Below, piece after piece: positions 1 to 6,893 of a stretch of 9,433 bases of DNA. Both the position numbers and the translations under genes were made by a program. This DNA comes from Candidatus Methanomethylophilaceae archaeon (GTDB lineage: Archaea; Thermoplasmatota; Thermoplasmata; Methanomassiliicoccales; Methanomethylophilaceae), in contig JALNYB010000051.1 of the NCBI GenBank assembly GCA_023230065.1, forward strand, positions 1 to 9,433. The letters run 5' to 3'. Below the pieces are notes generated by a model. The model was not told the DNA's origin, ran no database searches, and worked only from the letters and a program-made list of their open reading frames with translations. Each line of letters starts with the position of its first letter. Position 1 is the first letter of the stretch.

Positions 1-874
1 CACGAACGTTGAATCCTACGTTATCTCCGGGAAGTCCCTGGGACAACAGTTCGTGATGCATCTCGATAGATTTTACCTCTCCCTGAATGTGTGATGGCTC
101 GAAGATTACTTTCATGTTCGGCTTCAAAATACCAGTTTCGATACGTCCTACTGGAACTGTTCCGATACCAGTGATTGTGTAAACATCCTGAATAGGTAAC
201 CTGAGGGGCTTCTCTGTGTGCTTCTCTGGAACTTTAAGATTGTCCAATGCAGCGAGGAGAGTTGGTCCTTTGTACCATGGGGTATTTGGAGATGCGACCT
301 TGATATTATCTCCGCAGAATGCGGATACAGGTATGAAAGGTACTGTGTCAGCTTTGATACCGACCATTGCGAAGAGCTTGCTCATAGCTTCGACAGCTGC
401 TTTGTATTTTGCTTCATCGTATTTTACTGCATCCATTTTGTTGATTGCAACGATGATCTGCTTGACACCGAGTGTTGTTGCAAGGAATACGTGCTCTTTT
501 GTCTGAGCCTGAGGTCCCTCGATCGCTGAACAGGTGATTACTGCTGCGTCTGCCTGAGATGTACCAGTGATCATGTTCTTAACGAAATCACGGTGTCCGG
601 GTGCGTCGATAACGGTAAAGTAGTATTTGTCGGTGTAGAATTTCTTGTGTGCTACATCGATAGTGACTCCTCTCTCCCTCTCTTCTTTGAGTCCATCCAT
701 GACCCATGCGAAGTAGAAAGATCCTTTACCTTTCTCCTCTGCTTCTTTCTTGTATTTCTCAACTATGTGGGGGTCGATTGCACCGGTCTCGAGAAGGATC
801 CTACCTGTAAGGGTGGATTTTCCGTGATCTACGTGTCCGATGATGACCAGATTCATGTGTTCTTTCTCTGCCAT
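1..874 (-). CDS. tuf: Translation elongation factor EF-1 alpha, N-terminal 291 residues (runs off left edge)
   Basis: EF-1 alpha carries aminoacyl-tRNA to the ribosomal A site as a GTP complex in the cytoplasm. Read from the complement, the frame stays open from ATG at 874 to the window edge. The GTPase motifs are visible: P-loop GHVDHGKS (residues 13-20), switch I threonine in RGVTID (about 69-73), DAPGH (90-94) and NKMD (145-148). The start of the second, beta-barrel domain follows (about residue 230 on). Family length is about 425, so about 130 residues lie outside the window. The start is set by a strong AGGAGG ribosome binding site at 882-887, seven bases upstream. The gene lies 65 bp downstream of fusA, in usual archaeal str-operon order, but has its own TATA box in the gap. 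No frameshift seen. Very sure of the family. Confidence 0.97.
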   Translation of the reverse strand, partial: MAEKEHMNLVIIGHVDHGKSTLTGRILLETGAIDPHIVEKYKKEAEEKGKGSFYFAWVMDGLKEERERGVTIDVAHKKFYTDKYYFTVIDAPGHRDFVKNMITGTSQADAAVITCSAIEGPQAQTKEHVFLATTLGVKQIIVAINKMDAVKYDEAKYKAAVEAMSKLFAMVGIKADTVPFIPVSAFCGDNIKVASPNTPWYKGPTLLAALDNLKVPEKHTEKPLRLPIQDVYTITGIGTVPVGRIETGILKPNMKVIFEPSHIQGEVKSIEMHHELLSQGLPGDNVGFNVR

Positions 875-924
875 TTTTGTTCCTCCTATTATGTTTTTAT
901 AGGTATTATTTTAGCCATAAGGTG

Positions 925-937
925 TTTTATATTTATA
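925..937 (-). promoter_or_regulatory. TATA box of a tuf-specific promoter
   Basis: On the minus strand this reads TATAAATATAAAA, a close match to the archaeal TATA box. It begins three bases after the fusA stop codon. A start site about 25 bases downstream would be near 906, giving a leader of about 30 bases that includes the AGGAGG site at 882-887. This suggests tuf can be transcribed apart from the operon. The sequence lies in AT-rich DNA, so a chance match is possible. Confidence 0.5.
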
Positions 938-939
938 GT

Positions 940-3147
940 TTACATGCCCGAATAATAGCTAGCATCATAGGGTTCAGGGTTCAATCCCTTGCGTGTCCTT
1001 ATATCTGCAACTACCTTCTTCTGCAACTCTATAGGGACTTGCTGGAATCCTGAATTCTCTGTGGACCAGAGTGCACGACCCTGTGTTGATCCACGGATAT
1101 CAGACGCAAATCCGAACATATCTGCAACAGGGCAGATAGCAGCTACTGTTGAGTCTGCTCCGTCCTGACCCATCTCAAGAATTGTTCCACGACGCTGGGT
1201 GATCAGATTGACTGCTCCTCCCATGAAGTCCGGTGGAACACTGATGAATACATGTTGCATGGGTTCAAGAAGATTCCTTCCCGCCACGCACATTGCACCG
1301 TAGATACCATCCCTTACAGCAGGAATTACCTGTGCAGGTCCTCTGTGAATCGTATCCTCATGGAGTTTTGCATCCATAAGCTTGACTTTGAGTCCTGAAA
1401 CTTTCTCTCCTGCGAGAGGTCCTTTCATCATGACCTCTTCGAATGACTGTTTGATAAGTTCCATTGTTTCGTGAAGATACTGAATACCTTTGGTGCAATC
1501 GATAAGTACGTTCGCATTCTTGAATTCAACAACTCCCTTTGCCTGATCCTTATCAAGTCCGAGTGCTTCTAACTGCTTAGCGAGTGCCTTTGGATCCTTG
1601 ATCTTTGCTTCCGTATCGATTTCACCGGCACGGATGGCTGCCATAATCTGAGGTTCAAGAGGCTCTACAAGGAAGTAGAACTTGTTGTGTTTGTTAGGTG
1701 ATTTACCCTCAAACTCGTTCTGGTTTGCTCCTTTGATAGATTCCTGATAAACAACGATCGGAGGTGAAGATATGATATCCACGCCGTGTTCGTTTATGAT
1801 ACGGTACTCTGTGATCTCCAGATGGAGCTCACCCATTCCCGACATCAAGTGTTCACCAGTTTCATTATTGATTTCGATGTTAAGTGACGGATCTGCTTTT
1901 GCGATGCTCCTGAGAACCTCGACTAGTTTAGGAAGATCCTTCATGTTCTTTGCCTCGATGGCTTTTGTGACTACAGGCTCAGAATAATGAGTCATCTTCT
2001 CAAATGCATCCATATCTTTCATCGATGAGACTGTTGATCCTGCAATAGCATCTTTCAATCCTGTGACCGCGATGATGTTTCCTGCCTGTACCTCTTCAAC
2101 GGGAATACGATCTGCACCAACTACCATGGCAACGGTCTGCACCCTCTGTTGATTGGGCATACCTGAAATGTATAGGGTTTGTCCTTTCTTGATCGTTCCT
2201 GCGAACAGTCTTCCGATTGCTACTTCTCCTGCGTGAGGATCCATAACGATCTTATTGACCATGTATGCTACATCTCCGTTAGGATCGCAAGTCATCATTT
2301 CCTTTCCGATTTTTGATTCAAGATCTCCATGCCAAATTACTGGAATACGGAGTTTCTGAGCTTCTACCGGAGGCTGAATATGTTTGATAGCCATTTCAAG
2401 GACTACTTCGTGAAGAGGGATCTTCTTAGAGAGTTCTTTCTGACCGCCTTCCCTTGAACAATACTCGAAAATATCTTTGAATGATATGCCGCTTCTCTGC
2501 ATGAACGGTGCAGAAATGGCCCAGTTGTTGTAAGCTGAACCGAATGCTACTGTACCGCCTTGAATGCTAACCTGCCACTCTTTGTTGAGTGGTGCAGGAA
2601 GTATGTTAGCGATCTTGTGGTTGAATTCAGCTACTAGTTTAGAGAACTTTTCGATCATCATCTCTTTTGTGACCTGCTGCTCAACGATCATCCTGTCAAC
2701 TTTGTTTATGAATAACAAAGGCCTTACACGCTCTTTGAGTGCTTGTCTAATAACTGTCTCAGTCTGAGGCATAATACCCTCGACTGCACAGCATAAGATG
2801 AAAACACCGTCAAGCGCTCTCATCGCCCTTGTAACATCTCCACCGAAGTCGACGTGACCTGGCGTATCGATGAGGTTAATGAGATACTCATGTCCCTCGA
2901 AGTGATGAACCATTGACGCGCTTGCTGCGTTGATGGTAATTCCCCTTGCTGCTTCCTGCTCATCATAGTCGAGAACACGCTGCTCTCCTGCGAGATCAGA
3001 TGACATCATTCCGGCACCTGCTATGAGGTTATCCGAGAATGTTGTTTTTCCGTGATCGATATGTGCAGCAGTTCCGATGTTCCTCACATATTGTGGGGTC
3101 TTCATCAATTTTGATGCAATTCTAATATTATCTTCTTTACGGCCCAT
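940..3147 (-). CDS. fusA: Translation elongation factor EF-2 (aEF-2)
   Basis: EF-2 is the GTPase that drives translocation of tRNA and mRNA on the ribosome. Counting from ATG at 3147 the protein has 735 residues, as expected for archaeal EF-2. Motifs: P-loop AHIDHGKTT (28-36), DTPGH (94-98), NKVD (148-151). The C-terminal domain IV contains DTIHRGPAQVIP, whose histidine (H601) is at the position modified to diphthamide in EF-2. A start two codons earlier, GTG at 3153, is also open, but the AAGGTG ribosome binding site at 3155-3160 would then lie one base from the start. Seven bases to the ATG is normal, and archaeal EF-2 proteins begin MGR(K/R)ED, so I chose ATG. The gene follows rpsG by 26 bp and is surely co-transcribed with it. 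Stop codon TAA at 940-942. Confidence 0.97.
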   Translation of the reverse strand: MGRKEDNIRIASKLMKTPQYVRNIGTAAHIDHGKTTFSDNLIAGAGMMSSDLAGEQRVLDYDEQEAARGITINAASASMVHHFEGHEYLINLIDTPGHVDFGGDVTRAMRALDGVFILCCAVEGIMPQTETVIRQALKERVRPLLFINKVDRMIVEQQVTKEMMIEKFSKLVAEFNHKIANILPAPLNKEWQVSIQGGTVAFGSAYNNWAISAPFMQRSGISFKDIFEYCSREGGQKELSKKIPLHEVVLEMAIKHIQPPVEAQKLRIPVIWHGDLESKIGKEMMTCDPNGDVAYMVNKIVMDPHAGEVAIGRLFAGTIKKGQTLYISGMPNQQRVQTVAMVVGADRIPVEEVQAGNIIAVTGLKDAIAGSTVSSMKDMDAFEKMTHYSEPVVTKAIEAKNMKDLPKLVEVLRSIAKADPSLNIEINNETGEHLMSGMGELHLEITEYRIINEHGVDIISSPPIVVYQESIKGANQNEFEGKSPNKHNKFYFLVEPLEPQIMAAIRAGEIDTEAKIKDPKALAKQLEALGLDKDQAKGVVEFKNANVLIDCTKGIQYLHETMELIKQSFEEVMMKGPLAGEKVSGLKVKLMDAKLHEDTIHRGPAQVIPAVRDGIYGAMCVAGRNLLEPMQHVFISVPPDFMGGAVNLITQRRGTILEMGQDGADSTVAAICPVADMFGFASDIRGSTQGRALWSTENSGFQQVPIELQKKVVADIRTRKGLNPEPYDASYYSGM

Positions 3148-3173
3148 ATTCACACACCTTTTTTGTTATATGC

Positions 3174-3758
3174 TTACCTGGCCGACTGTGCAACACGCTC
3201 GGTCTCTTCTTTTTTAGCGACAGAGAACGAAGTCATGTCTCCCTTTGCTGCGAGCATTATCTCATCTGCAAGACACTCGTAGATAGGTTTCTTGTTCTTT
3301 GATGTTGTCGAAACAACACCGGTTGAAAGGTTACGAAGTGCGATATCGAGCCTCCTCTGAGGAGAGATATCTACTGCCTTTGGGACTGAAATACCACCGA
3401 ACTGAAGTCTTGTGACCTCTTCACGTGGTGCTGCATTCTCAAGACACTCAACCAAAACCTGAAGTGGGTTTTTCTTGGTCTTAACTGCAATAATGTCGAA
3501 AGCCTGAGACACAGCTCTATATGCTTTCATTTTTTTACCAGTGTATTTTTCAGTCCTCATGATATTGTTGATCAATCTCTCGACAATACTGAGTTTGGAC
3601 TTTCCAAACCACCTGTTTGCATGCTTACCGCCCGAGTGAGGCACATTTGTGGGTGTGAGGTCTATGTATTTTGCCAATCCGCCATCATTGACGATAACCT
3701 CGGACGTGTCGTATTTTCCGAATATGAGCACTTTCTGCGCTACAATTTCATCTGCCAT
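3174..3758 (-). CDS. rpsG: 30S ribosomal protein S7 (archaeal uS7)
   Basis: S7 binds the 3' major domain of 16S rRNA and nucleates assembly of the small-subunit head. The product has 194 residues, within the archaeal range and longer than bacterial S7. It shows the conserved core GGISVPKAVDISPQRRLDIALR (about residues 121-142, basic and RNA-binding in the family) and the usual archaeal C-terminus ending VAKKEETERVAQSAR, so the gene looks full length. The ATG at 3756-3758 is preceded six bases away by an AAGGTGA ribosome binding site (3765-3771). The last three bases of that site are also the rpsL stop codon, which suggests coupled translation. Stop codon TAA. Confidence 0.96.
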   Translation of the reverse strand: MADEIVAQKVLIFGKYDTSEVIVNDGGLAKYIDLTPTNVPHSGGKHANRWFGKSKLSIVERLINNIMRTEKYTGKKMKAYRAVSQAFDIIAVKTKKNPLQVLVECLENAAPREEVTRLQFGGISVPKAVDISPQRRLDIALRNLSTGVVSTTSKNKKPIYECLADEIMLAAKGDMTSFSVAKKEETERVAQSAR

Positions 3759-3764
3759 TTAAAT

Positions 3765-3771
3765 TCACCTT
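3765..3771 (-). promoter_or_regulatory. rpsG ribosome binding site containing the rpsL stop codon
   Basis: The minus strand reads AAGGTGA, which pairs with the UCACCU part of the 16S tail. The final TGA is the in-frame rpsL stop, so a ribosome finishing S12 sits directly on the S7 initiation site. This arrangement decides the S7 start and fits translational coupling. Confidence 0.75.
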
Positions 3772-4193
3772 ACTGGTTTATCTGTTCTGCCTCTGACCAT
3801 TTCGTTCAGAGAAACATTGTTTACCTTGATAACTTTGTAACGAACACCGGGGATATCTCCGTATGAACGACCCATTCTTCCACCGATACCTTCAACGAGT
3901 ACCTCGTCGTGCTCATCGATGAAGTTGATAGCTCCGTCTCCAACCGCGAATGCAGTGATCTGACGTCCATTCTTGATAAGCTGGATCTTGACGCACTTAC
4001 GAATAGCAGAGTTAGGCTGTTTTGCCTCGATACCGACCTTCTCTAACACGATTCCGCGTGCCTGGGAAGATCCCTCTAGTGGGTCGGATTTCTCCCTAAG
4101 CTTCAGTACTCTCTTCTTGTATCCTCTATCCAGCCAGCGGAATTTCTGCCTGTCCTCTTTCATTTTTCTTGCGGTATATAGACCTCTACCCAA
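3765..4193 (-). CDS. rpsL: 30S ribosomal protein S12 (archaeal uS12), TTG start
   Basis: S12 lies at the decoding centre of the small subunit and influences accuracy. The product is 142 residues, normal for archaea. It contains the decoding-site segment [13 protein letters not shown] (about residues 58-70) and the second conserved loop [18 protein letters not shown]. The start is TTG (complement of 4191-4193), read as Met. It is supported by an AAGGTGA ribosome binding site at 4198-4204, four bases upstream, and by the family N-terminus G-x-G-L-Y-x-A-R-K, which follows it directly. The first internal ATG, ten codons later, would remove this conserved start. It is the first gene of the operon. 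In many euryarchaea L30e and NusA genes precede it; here there is a divergent promoter region instead. Stop codon TGA. Confidence 0.96.
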   Translation of the reverse strand: MGRGLYTARKMKEDRQKFRWLDRGYKKRVLKLREKSDPLEGSSQARGIVLEKVGIEAKQPNSAIRKCVKIQLIKNGRQITAFAVGDGAINFIDEHDEVLVEGIGGRMGRSYGDIPGVRYKVIKVNNVSLNEMVRGRTDKPVR

Positions 4194-4197
4194 ATTT

Positions 4198-4204
4198 TCA
4201 CCTT
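4198..4204 (-). promoter_or_regulatory. rpsL ribosome binding site supporting the TTG start
   Basis: AAGGTGA on the minus strand, identical to the rpsG site, four bases before the TTG codon. The same seven bases at two neighbouring genes, together with the conserved S12 N-terminus, make the non-ATG start convincing. Confidence 0.7.
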
Positions 4205-4222
4205 CGTTTTGAAGTATTTTTC

Positions 4223-4239
4223 ACGATATTAGTTATCGT
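4223..4239. repeat. Perfect 6-bp inverted repeat beside the rpsL TATA box
   Basis: ACGATA at 4223-4228 and TATCGT at 4234-4239 are separated by five bases. The repeat abuts the TATA box and lies between it and the expected start site of the str operon. That is where an archaeal repressor could block polymerase. No bound protein can be named; it may be chance in AT-rich DNA. Confidence 0.35.
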
Positions 4240-4246
4240 ATTTAAA
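4239..4246 (-). promoter_or_regulatory. TATA box of the rpsL-rpsG-fusA(-tuf) operon
   Basis: The minus strand reads TTTAAATA, matching the archaeal TATA consensus, preceded by GC-rich GGGC where the BRE would be. A start site about 24 bases downstream would fall near 4217 and give a leader of about 24 bases carrying the ribosome binding site. On the plus strand the same bases read TATTTAAA, so the box could also serve rightward transcription. Confidence 0.6.
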
Positions 4247-4500
4247 GCCCATGCTCACTGCACAGCTCTACGCTGTCGGTGGCTACAATGATATGGTATA
4301 TAACACTTTCTTACGCATCTGTGTTATCAGCAAAATACCATTGCGGACTTAACTGAACCTCCCCAAGGTCTTCCTATTCTTAACAGTTGTTATGCGACGA
4401 AACTAAATAATCGATACAAAAAACTTAGAATAAACTGGTTTTTTTCAAATTATTTCAATAGGATTTGTGTAAAAATCATTAAAATTACCATTCAATTGTC
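4247..4500. other. Non-coding core of the divergent intergenic region
   Basis: No credible coding frame. The left half (to about 4400) is less AT-rich than the right half and contains a small hairpin, ACAGC/GCTGT at 4262-4266 and 4272-4276, and the larger bulged hairpin at 4293-4341. The right half holds a run of seven T at 4439-4445. A TATA-like box at 4239-4246, the two hairpins and the T run together would suit a short plus-strand RNA of about 170 bases. I could not match it to SRP RNA, RNase P RNA, 5S or a tRNA. Treat the RNA gene as a hypothesis. Confidence 0.3.
4293..4341. repeat. Bulged hairpin with 7 + 7 perfect base pairs
   Basis: On the plus strand the left arm is continuous: ATGGTAT (4293-4299) followed by ATAACAC (4300-4306). 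A 14-base loop follows, then GTGTTAT (4321-4327), a 7-base bulge CAGCAAA (4328-4334) and ATACCAT (4335-4341). All 14 pairs are Watson-Crick. It lies upstream of both flanking mRNA starts, so it is not a leader of either. It could be part of a small RNA or two nested protein-binding palindromes. Confidence 0.5.
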
Positions 4501-4502
4501 GA

Positions 4503-4518
4503 ATAAATAGATTTATGT
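4503..4518 (+). promoter_or_regulatory. Probable pyrG TATA region
   Basis: AATAAATAGATTTATG contains two overlapping TATA-like stretches. With the box at about 4511-4517, transcription would start near 4538 and leave a leader of about 16 bases. No good ribosome binding site precedes the ATG; GTTGAT at 4544-4549 is only a partial match to the 16S tail. The exact box is uncertain. Confidence 0.35.
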
Positions 4519-4554
4519 AGATTCGTCTAATATGATTATTCCCGTTGATTTAGT

Positions 4555-6177
4555 ATGAAATTGATTTTTGTTAGCGGCGGAGTTATATCAGGATTAGGAA
4601 AGGGCATTACGGCATCCTCTATAGGACGCCTTCTCAAGGCAAGAGGTTTAAGTCTCTCTGCAATAAAGATAGACCCATATCTAAACATCGATGCAGGTAC
4701 AATGAATCCTTTTGAACACGGAGAGGTATTTGTCCTTGATGACGGAGGAGAAGTGGATCTGGATCTTGGTAACTATGAAAGATTCATGGACCTGGAACTC
4801 ACCAGCGAACATAATATTACCACAGGAAAGATCTATAAAACTGTGATTGAAAATGAAAGGCACGGCGATTATCTCGGGAAGACCGTTCAAATAATACCTC
4901 ATATCACCAACGAAATCAAAAGACGTATCATGAAGATCTCCAGGGACTCAGGAGCTGACGTTGTCATCATAGAACTCGGAGGTACAGTCGGAGATATGGA
5001 ATCAATGCCTTTCCTCGAAGCAGCTAGACAACTAAGCAGAGAACTAGGAAGAGAAGAGAATGTTATGTTCATTCATACTACTCTTATACCTATCATGGGA
5101 TCCGTCGGTGAAGAAAAAACAAAACCTACACAACATTCCGTTAAAGAACTTATGAGCATCGGAATCAGACCTGATATGATTGTAGGTCGCTGTTCGGAAC
5201 CAATAAGCGATGCAGCTAGAGCCAAAATTTCAATGTTCTGCGACGTTGATGAGAAAGCCGTAGTCTCCTGTCCTGACGCACGTTCGATCTACGAAGTCCC
5301 TCTTACACTTGAAAAACAGGGAGTCGCAGATTATATAATCGATAAAATGAAACTCAAACCTCTGACAACTAAAAGAAACATGAAAGATTGGGAAAAATTC
5401 CTTTCGAATGTTCTGGAACCCAAGAATGAGATTCGTATCGCACTTGTCGGAAAATATACTACACTCGCAGATTCATACTTGAGCCAAATAGAAGCACTCA
5501 CTCACGCAGGTGCAAAAATGAGTTGCAAAGTGAAAATCAAATTCGTAGACAGCGACGATCTGATCAACCAAAATCCTGACACACTTTTAGGAGATGTTCA
5601 CGGAATACTTGTACCGGGGGGCTTCGGTATAAGAGGAGTCGAAGGAAAGATCATTGCTGCACAATATGCACGCGAACACAGACTGCCCTTCCTAGGCGTC
5701 TGCCTAGGATTCCAGATTGCCACGATTGAGATAACAAGACATGTACTTGGATTGAAACACGCTAACAGCACAGAGTTCGAACCAGAGACAGAAGATCCTG
5801 TCATATTCATAATGAACGAACAAAAGAACGTTCATGATATGGGTGCTACAATGCGTCTCGGAGCACAGGCAGTAAATATAAAAGAAGGCTCCATGTCATC
5901 TAGATTATACAATTCAACCAACATCTCAGAAAGACACAGACACAGATATGAAGTCAATCCTGCATATATTGAGCGTCTTGAAAAAGCAGGATGGGAATTC
6001 ACAGGAAGATCTGATGACGGAATGAGAATGGAGATAGGAGAATTGAAAGATCACCCCTATTTCGTTGCATCACAATTCCATCCAGAATTAAAATCGAGAC
6101 CCGAAAAACCATCACCTTTGCACCTAGGGCTAGTTGATGCTTCTATGAAGTACATGAATAACCTGAATAAACAATAA
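4555..6177 (+). CDS. pyrG: CTP synthase (glutamine-hydrolysing)
   Basis: Makes CTP from UTP, ATP and glutamine, the last step of pyrimidine nucleotide synthesis. The 540-residue product is the normal length. The N-terminal synthetase domain (about 1-270) opens with the nucleotide-binding loop [10 protein letters not shown] (8-17) and contains the family stretch [20 protein letters not shown]. The C-terminal class I glutamine amidotransferase domain (about 290-535) has the oxyanion loop PGGFGIRG (354-361) and a full triad: Cys383 in GVCLGFQ, His509 and Glu511 in FHPE. The start is the only ATG fitting the family N-terminus. It is divergent from the str operon and followed, after 64 bp and a new promoter, by aIF2 beta. 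It is not linked to other pyrimidine genes here. Very sure. Confidence 0.98.
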   Translation: MKLIFVSGGVISGLGKGITASSIGRLLKARGLSLSAIKIDPYLNIDAGTMNPFEHGEVFVLDDGGEVDLDLGNYERFMDLELTSEHNITTGKIYKTVIENERHGDYLGKTVQIIPHITNEIKRRIMKISRDSGADVVIIELGGTVGDMESMPFLEAARQLSRELGREENVMFIHTTLIPIMGSVGEEKTKPTQHSVKELMSIGIRPDMIVGRCSEPISDAARAKISMFCDVDEKAVVSCPDARSIYEVPLTLEKQGVADYIIDKMKLKPLTTKRNMKDWEKFLSNVLEPKNEIRIALVGKYTTLADSYLSQIEALTHAGAKMSCKVKIKFVDSDDLINQNPDTLLGDVHGILVPGGFGIRGVEGKIIAAQYAREHRLPFLGVCLGFQIATIEITRHVLGLKHANSTEFEPETEDPVIFIMNEQKNVHDMGATMRLGAQAVNIKEGSMSSRLYNSTNISERHRHRYEVNPAYIERLEKAGWEFTGRSDDGMRMEIGELKDHPYFVASQFHPELKSRPEKPSPLHLGLVDASMKYMNNLNKQ

Positions 6178-6178
6178 A

Positions 6179-6195
6179 GTGCGCGCTCGCGCGAC
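6179..6195. repeat. CG-alternating palindrome between pyrG and the aIF2 beta promoter
   Basis: GTGCGCGCTCGCGCGAC begins two bases after the pyrG stop. It can fold as GTGCGC against GCGC(G)AC with a four-base loop and one bulged G. It is strikingly GC-rich in an AT-rich neighbourhood and lies just before the TATA box at 6199-6207. No T run follows, so it does not resemble an intrinsic terminator. An operator or upstream promoter element is possible. Confidence 0.45.
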
Positions 6196-6198
6196 AAA

Positions 6199-6208
6199 CC
6201 TTTATAAG
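6199..6208 (+). promoter_or_regulatory. TATA box for the aIF2 beta / methylthiotransferase unit
   Basis: CCTTTATAAG fits the archaeal TATA box. Transcription would begin near 6230, leaving a leader of about 12 bases. AGGCGAT at 6231-6237, four bases before the ATG, is a one-mismatch version of the AGGTGAT site. Confidence 0.55.
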
Positions 6209-6241
6209 TGTAACGAAGGTTAGGCAACTAAGGCGATTAAA

Positions 6242-6874
6242 ATGGCAGATGACGATTACTTAGCATTGCTCGATAGAGCAAAAGATGTTCTTCCAGAGAC
6301 AATTGAGAATCACGAGAGATTTGAACTTCCGGAATTAGACATCATTCAGGAAGGAAAGATCACGATCTTCAAGAACTTCATTGACGTCACTGATAAATTA
6401 AGAAGAGACCCTCAGCATGTTCTGCAGTTCCTCCTTAAAGAATTAGGTACCCCTGGAAACATAGAGGGACGCAGAGTAGTATTCAAAGCCAAGATCAGCC
6501 CGATGCATATCAATGAAAAAATCCAAAATTACACGGACACGTACGTCATCTGTTCCGAATGCGGACTTCCAGATACAAAGATGGTCAAAGAGGATAGAAC
6601 ACTTATCCTTGAATGCGAAGCATGCGGTGCACGCAGATCCATCAATGTAAGGAAGGCAGCAAGGGTTGAAAATGTCAACACTCTCAAGGAAGGAGACATT
6701 ATCGAATTACTCATCACGGATGTCGGAAAGAAAGGAGACGGTGTCGGAAAACTCATGGATTACCTAGTCATAGTACCTGGAACCACAAAAGGTAACAATG
6801 TACATGTGAAGATCACCAATATCTCCGCAAAGACAGCATTCGGTATGGTGACTACAGAAGCCTCCACCCGTTGA
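6242..6874 (+). CDS. Translation initiation factor aIF2 beta with C-terminal TRAM domain
   Basis: Beta subunit of the heterotrimeric factor aIF2, which brings initiator Met-tRNA to the small ribosomal subunit with GTP. Residues 1-25 form the N-terminal segment that in the family contacts the gamma subunit. Residues 30-98 are the alpha/beta core with the marker DPQHVLQFLLKELGT. Residues 100-135 are a zinc ribbon with Cys104, Cys107, Cys125 and Cys128. After it, residues about 147-207 form a TRAM domain (EGDIIELLITDVGKKGDGVGK, then VIVPGTTKGNNVHVKI), a predicted RNA-binding beta-barrel. The total of 210 exceeds the roughly 135-140 residues of the minimal archaeal form. Similar TRAM extensions are, from memory, found in some other euryarchaea. 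It is the first gene after its own promoter and lies 19 bp before the methylthiotransferase gene. Confidence 0.93.
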   Translation: MADDDYLALLDRAKDVLPETIENHERFELPELDIIQEGKITIFKNFIDVTDKLRRDPQHVLQFLLKELGTPGNIEGRRVVFKAKISPMHINEKIQNYTDTYVICSECGLPDTKMVKEDRTLILECEACGARRSINVRKAARVENVNTLKEGDIIELLITDVGKKGDGVGKLMDYLVIVPGTTKGNNVHVKITNISAKTAFGMVTTEASTR

Positions 6875-6893
6875 ACTGCGGTAAAGTCATACC

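Noticed and set aside
216..955. Plus-strand open frames opposite EF-1 alpha
   Set aside because: They lie antisense to an intact, highly conserved gene, show no family features, and the cysteine- and phenylalanine-rich products are typical of shadow frames.
1772..2767. Short plus-strand frames opposite EF-2
   Set aside because: Antisense to conserved EF-2 codons, without promoters or ribosome binding sites.
4293..4341. H/ACA guide RNA
   Set aside because: The internal loop is one-sided, so there is no two-sided pseudouridylation pocket, and no ACA follows at the required distance.
4286..4356. C/D-box guide RNA on the plus strand
   Set aside because: ATGATAT at 4288-4294 is only a partial C box, and although CTGA occurs at 4353-4356, no convincing D' and C' pair lies between. 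The strong hairpin is also unlike this class.
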